Origin: Candidatus Bathyarchaeota archaeon
Lineage (GTDB): Archaea; Thermoproteota; Bathyarchaeia; 40CM-2-53-6
Length of the DNA stretch: 16,944 bases
Reading direction: 5' to 3'
NCBI GenBank assembly: GCA_005882905.1
Contig: VBBG01000027.1
Location: 1-16,944, forward strand
Each line of letters begins with the position of its first letter. The first letter of the stretch is position 1. The position numbers were made by a program, and so were the translations under genes. Positions 16,275 to 16,944 of the stretch are shown in pieces. The notes beneath the pieces are model-generated. The model was not told the origin of the DNA, ran no database searches, and saw only the letters and a program-made list of their open reading frames with translations.

Positions 16275-16688
16275 TCAGGCCGGTTTCTCGAGCTGGTAGA
16301 AGACCCCTTCACCCGCCTGTTTGGGTTTCAAGACCAGCTCCAAGTCAGGCTTCAGCTCCTTCAAGTCGATGTCGCGGCTGATTGGAGCGAAGACTCTTAG
16401 TCCGTGGTCGAGCTCGGCAAGTCCTAGAATGTAAGGGGTGGATTGTTCAAAGGCCGGCGGTGCAAAATAGACTTGCGTAAAAGTGATGAGTTTCGCCTTG
16501 CCGTCGATCGGGACCCATTCGACCTCGCTTTTACGACAGTCGGGGCAGTCGGCTCTAGGCGGAAAGTAGAGCTTACGGCAATTCTTGCACCTTGTCCCAA
16601 CGACAACTCCCTTCTCCAGATACGATATTAGCGGCGTTACCTTGGTCTGTGACAAGTAGCCTGATTGTCCAAATTTTTCGAAACCCAA
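16275..16688 (-). CDS. DUF35 OB-fold/zinc-ribbon acyl-CoA-associated protein
   Basis: A 137-residue protein. A rubredoxin-like zinc ribbon (Cys34, Cys37, Cys48, Cys51 in GTRCKNCRKLYFPPRADCPDC, quoted in part) is followed by an OB fold (about 58-130, GKAKLITFTQVYFAPPAF, ILGLAELDHGLRVFAPI). In archaea such DUF35 proteins form complexes with thiolases, channelling acyl-CoA in mevalonate or fatty-acid/ketone metabolism, and the gene next to it is a thiolase. The TTG start at 16688 lies 5 nt after the thiolase stop, so the pair is one operon. Confidence 0.9.
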   Translation of the reverse strand: MGFEKFGQSGYLSQTKVTPLISYLEKGVVVGTRCKNCRKLYFPPRADCPDCRKSEVEWVPIDGKAKLITFTQVYFAPPAFEQSTPYILGLAELDHGLRVFAPISRDIDLKELKPDLELVLKPKQAGEGVFYQLEKPA

Positions 16689-16693
16689 GAGCG

Positions 16694-16944
16694 CTACGCC
16701 TTCAGTATGCTGACCGCCGCATACATGCCGATTCCTCCGATATTCTGAGCGAGTCCAATCTTAGCCCCGTCCACCTGGACGTCACCTGCTTCTTTCCTGA
16801 GCTGCTGGACGACGCTCGTGACCTGCGAGGCTCCAGTAGCACCCACGGGATGACCTTTCGAGATCAATCCTCCGTCTATGTTGACCGGAATTTTTCCGCC
16901 TAGAGTGGTCTCCTCGTCTTTGAGCAGCTTCGGCCCCCTCCCCG
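16694..16944 (-). CDS. Thiolase family protein, C-terminal part (cut by window edge)
   Basis: The last 83 or so residues of a thiolase. NIDGGLISKGHPVGATGASQ holds the conserved catalytic His in GHP, and AQNIGGIGMYAAVSILKA is the usual C-terminal strand, although the Cys of the standard CxGGG motif is replaced here (QNIGGIG). That replacement is typical of the archaeal acetyl-CoA acetyltransferase/SCP-x-like group that pairs with DUF35. The predicted reaction is condensation or cleavage of acyl-CoA with acetyl-CoA. The N-terminus, with the nucleophilic Cys, lies beyond the window. It ends with TAG 16696-16694, 5 nt before the DUF35 gene. Confidence 0.9.
   Translation of the reverse strand, partial: GRGPKLLKDEETTLGGKIPVNIDGGLISKGHPVGATGASQVTSVVQQLRKEAGDVQVDGAKIGLAQNIGGIGMYAAVSILKA

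Overview
The window looks like chromosome from a TACK-type archaeon, probably near the Thaumarchaeota/Nitrososphaeria, though the lineage is inferred and not proven. Support comes from a TrmB-family regulator, a two-subunit 2-oxoacid:ferredoxin oxidoreductase, a COG2522-type regulator, a proteasome-ATPase-like AAA protein, a thiolase/DUF35 pair, two tRNA genes with tiny introns at non-canonical places, and archaeal TATA boxes placed so that many mRNAs would be leaderless. Start codons are mixed (ATG, GTG, TTG and, for two genes, apparently CTG).

Layout. 1-421: a possible gene edge and a tRNA-Leu(UAG) on the minus strand. 560-985: no gene, but copies of a roughly 240-nt non-coding repeat on the minus strand. 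1010-3954: a trmB-like regulator diverges from an Mrp/NBP35 Fe-S carrier ATPase, followed by a DUF1858 protein and an acylphosphatase. 4068-4168: tRNA-Glu(UUC) with an intron in the T-loop. 4262-4890: a small helical protein and a 36-residue basic protein. 4997-5959: a COG2522-type regulator diverges, across a shared TATA box and a palindrome, from a 45-residue protein and a stand-alone MIP18-family protein. 6053-8936: a short leader ORF, then the gamma-alpha and beta subunits of 2-oxoacid:ferredoxin oxidoreductase. 8956-12015 (minus): nadE, an AAA ATPase and a RAD55/KaiC-like ATPase with frame problems at both ends. 12213-12928: a stand-alone AsnC-type ligand-binding domain and two tiny ORFs. 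12941-14020 (minus): a secreted, membrane-anchored surface protein. 14161-14676: two more copies of the 240-nt repeat, now on the plus strand. 14795-16944: aldehyde dehydrogenase, then convergent DUF35 and thiolase genes.

How the genes fit together. The metabolic genes concern acyl-CoA and oxoacid oxidation (ferredoxin-linked oxidoreductase, aldehyde dehydrogenase, thiolase/DUF35), cofactor supply (NadE) and Fe-S maturation (Mrp and MIP18), which suits an organism oxidising organic acids or amino acids with ferredoxin as electron carrier. The most unusual feature is the 240-nt repeat. It occurs as tandem units at two loci in opposite orientation, has no coding signature, and keeps a hairpin whose loop varies while the stem is held. 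It could be an undescribed structured RNA or a non-autonomous mobile repeat.
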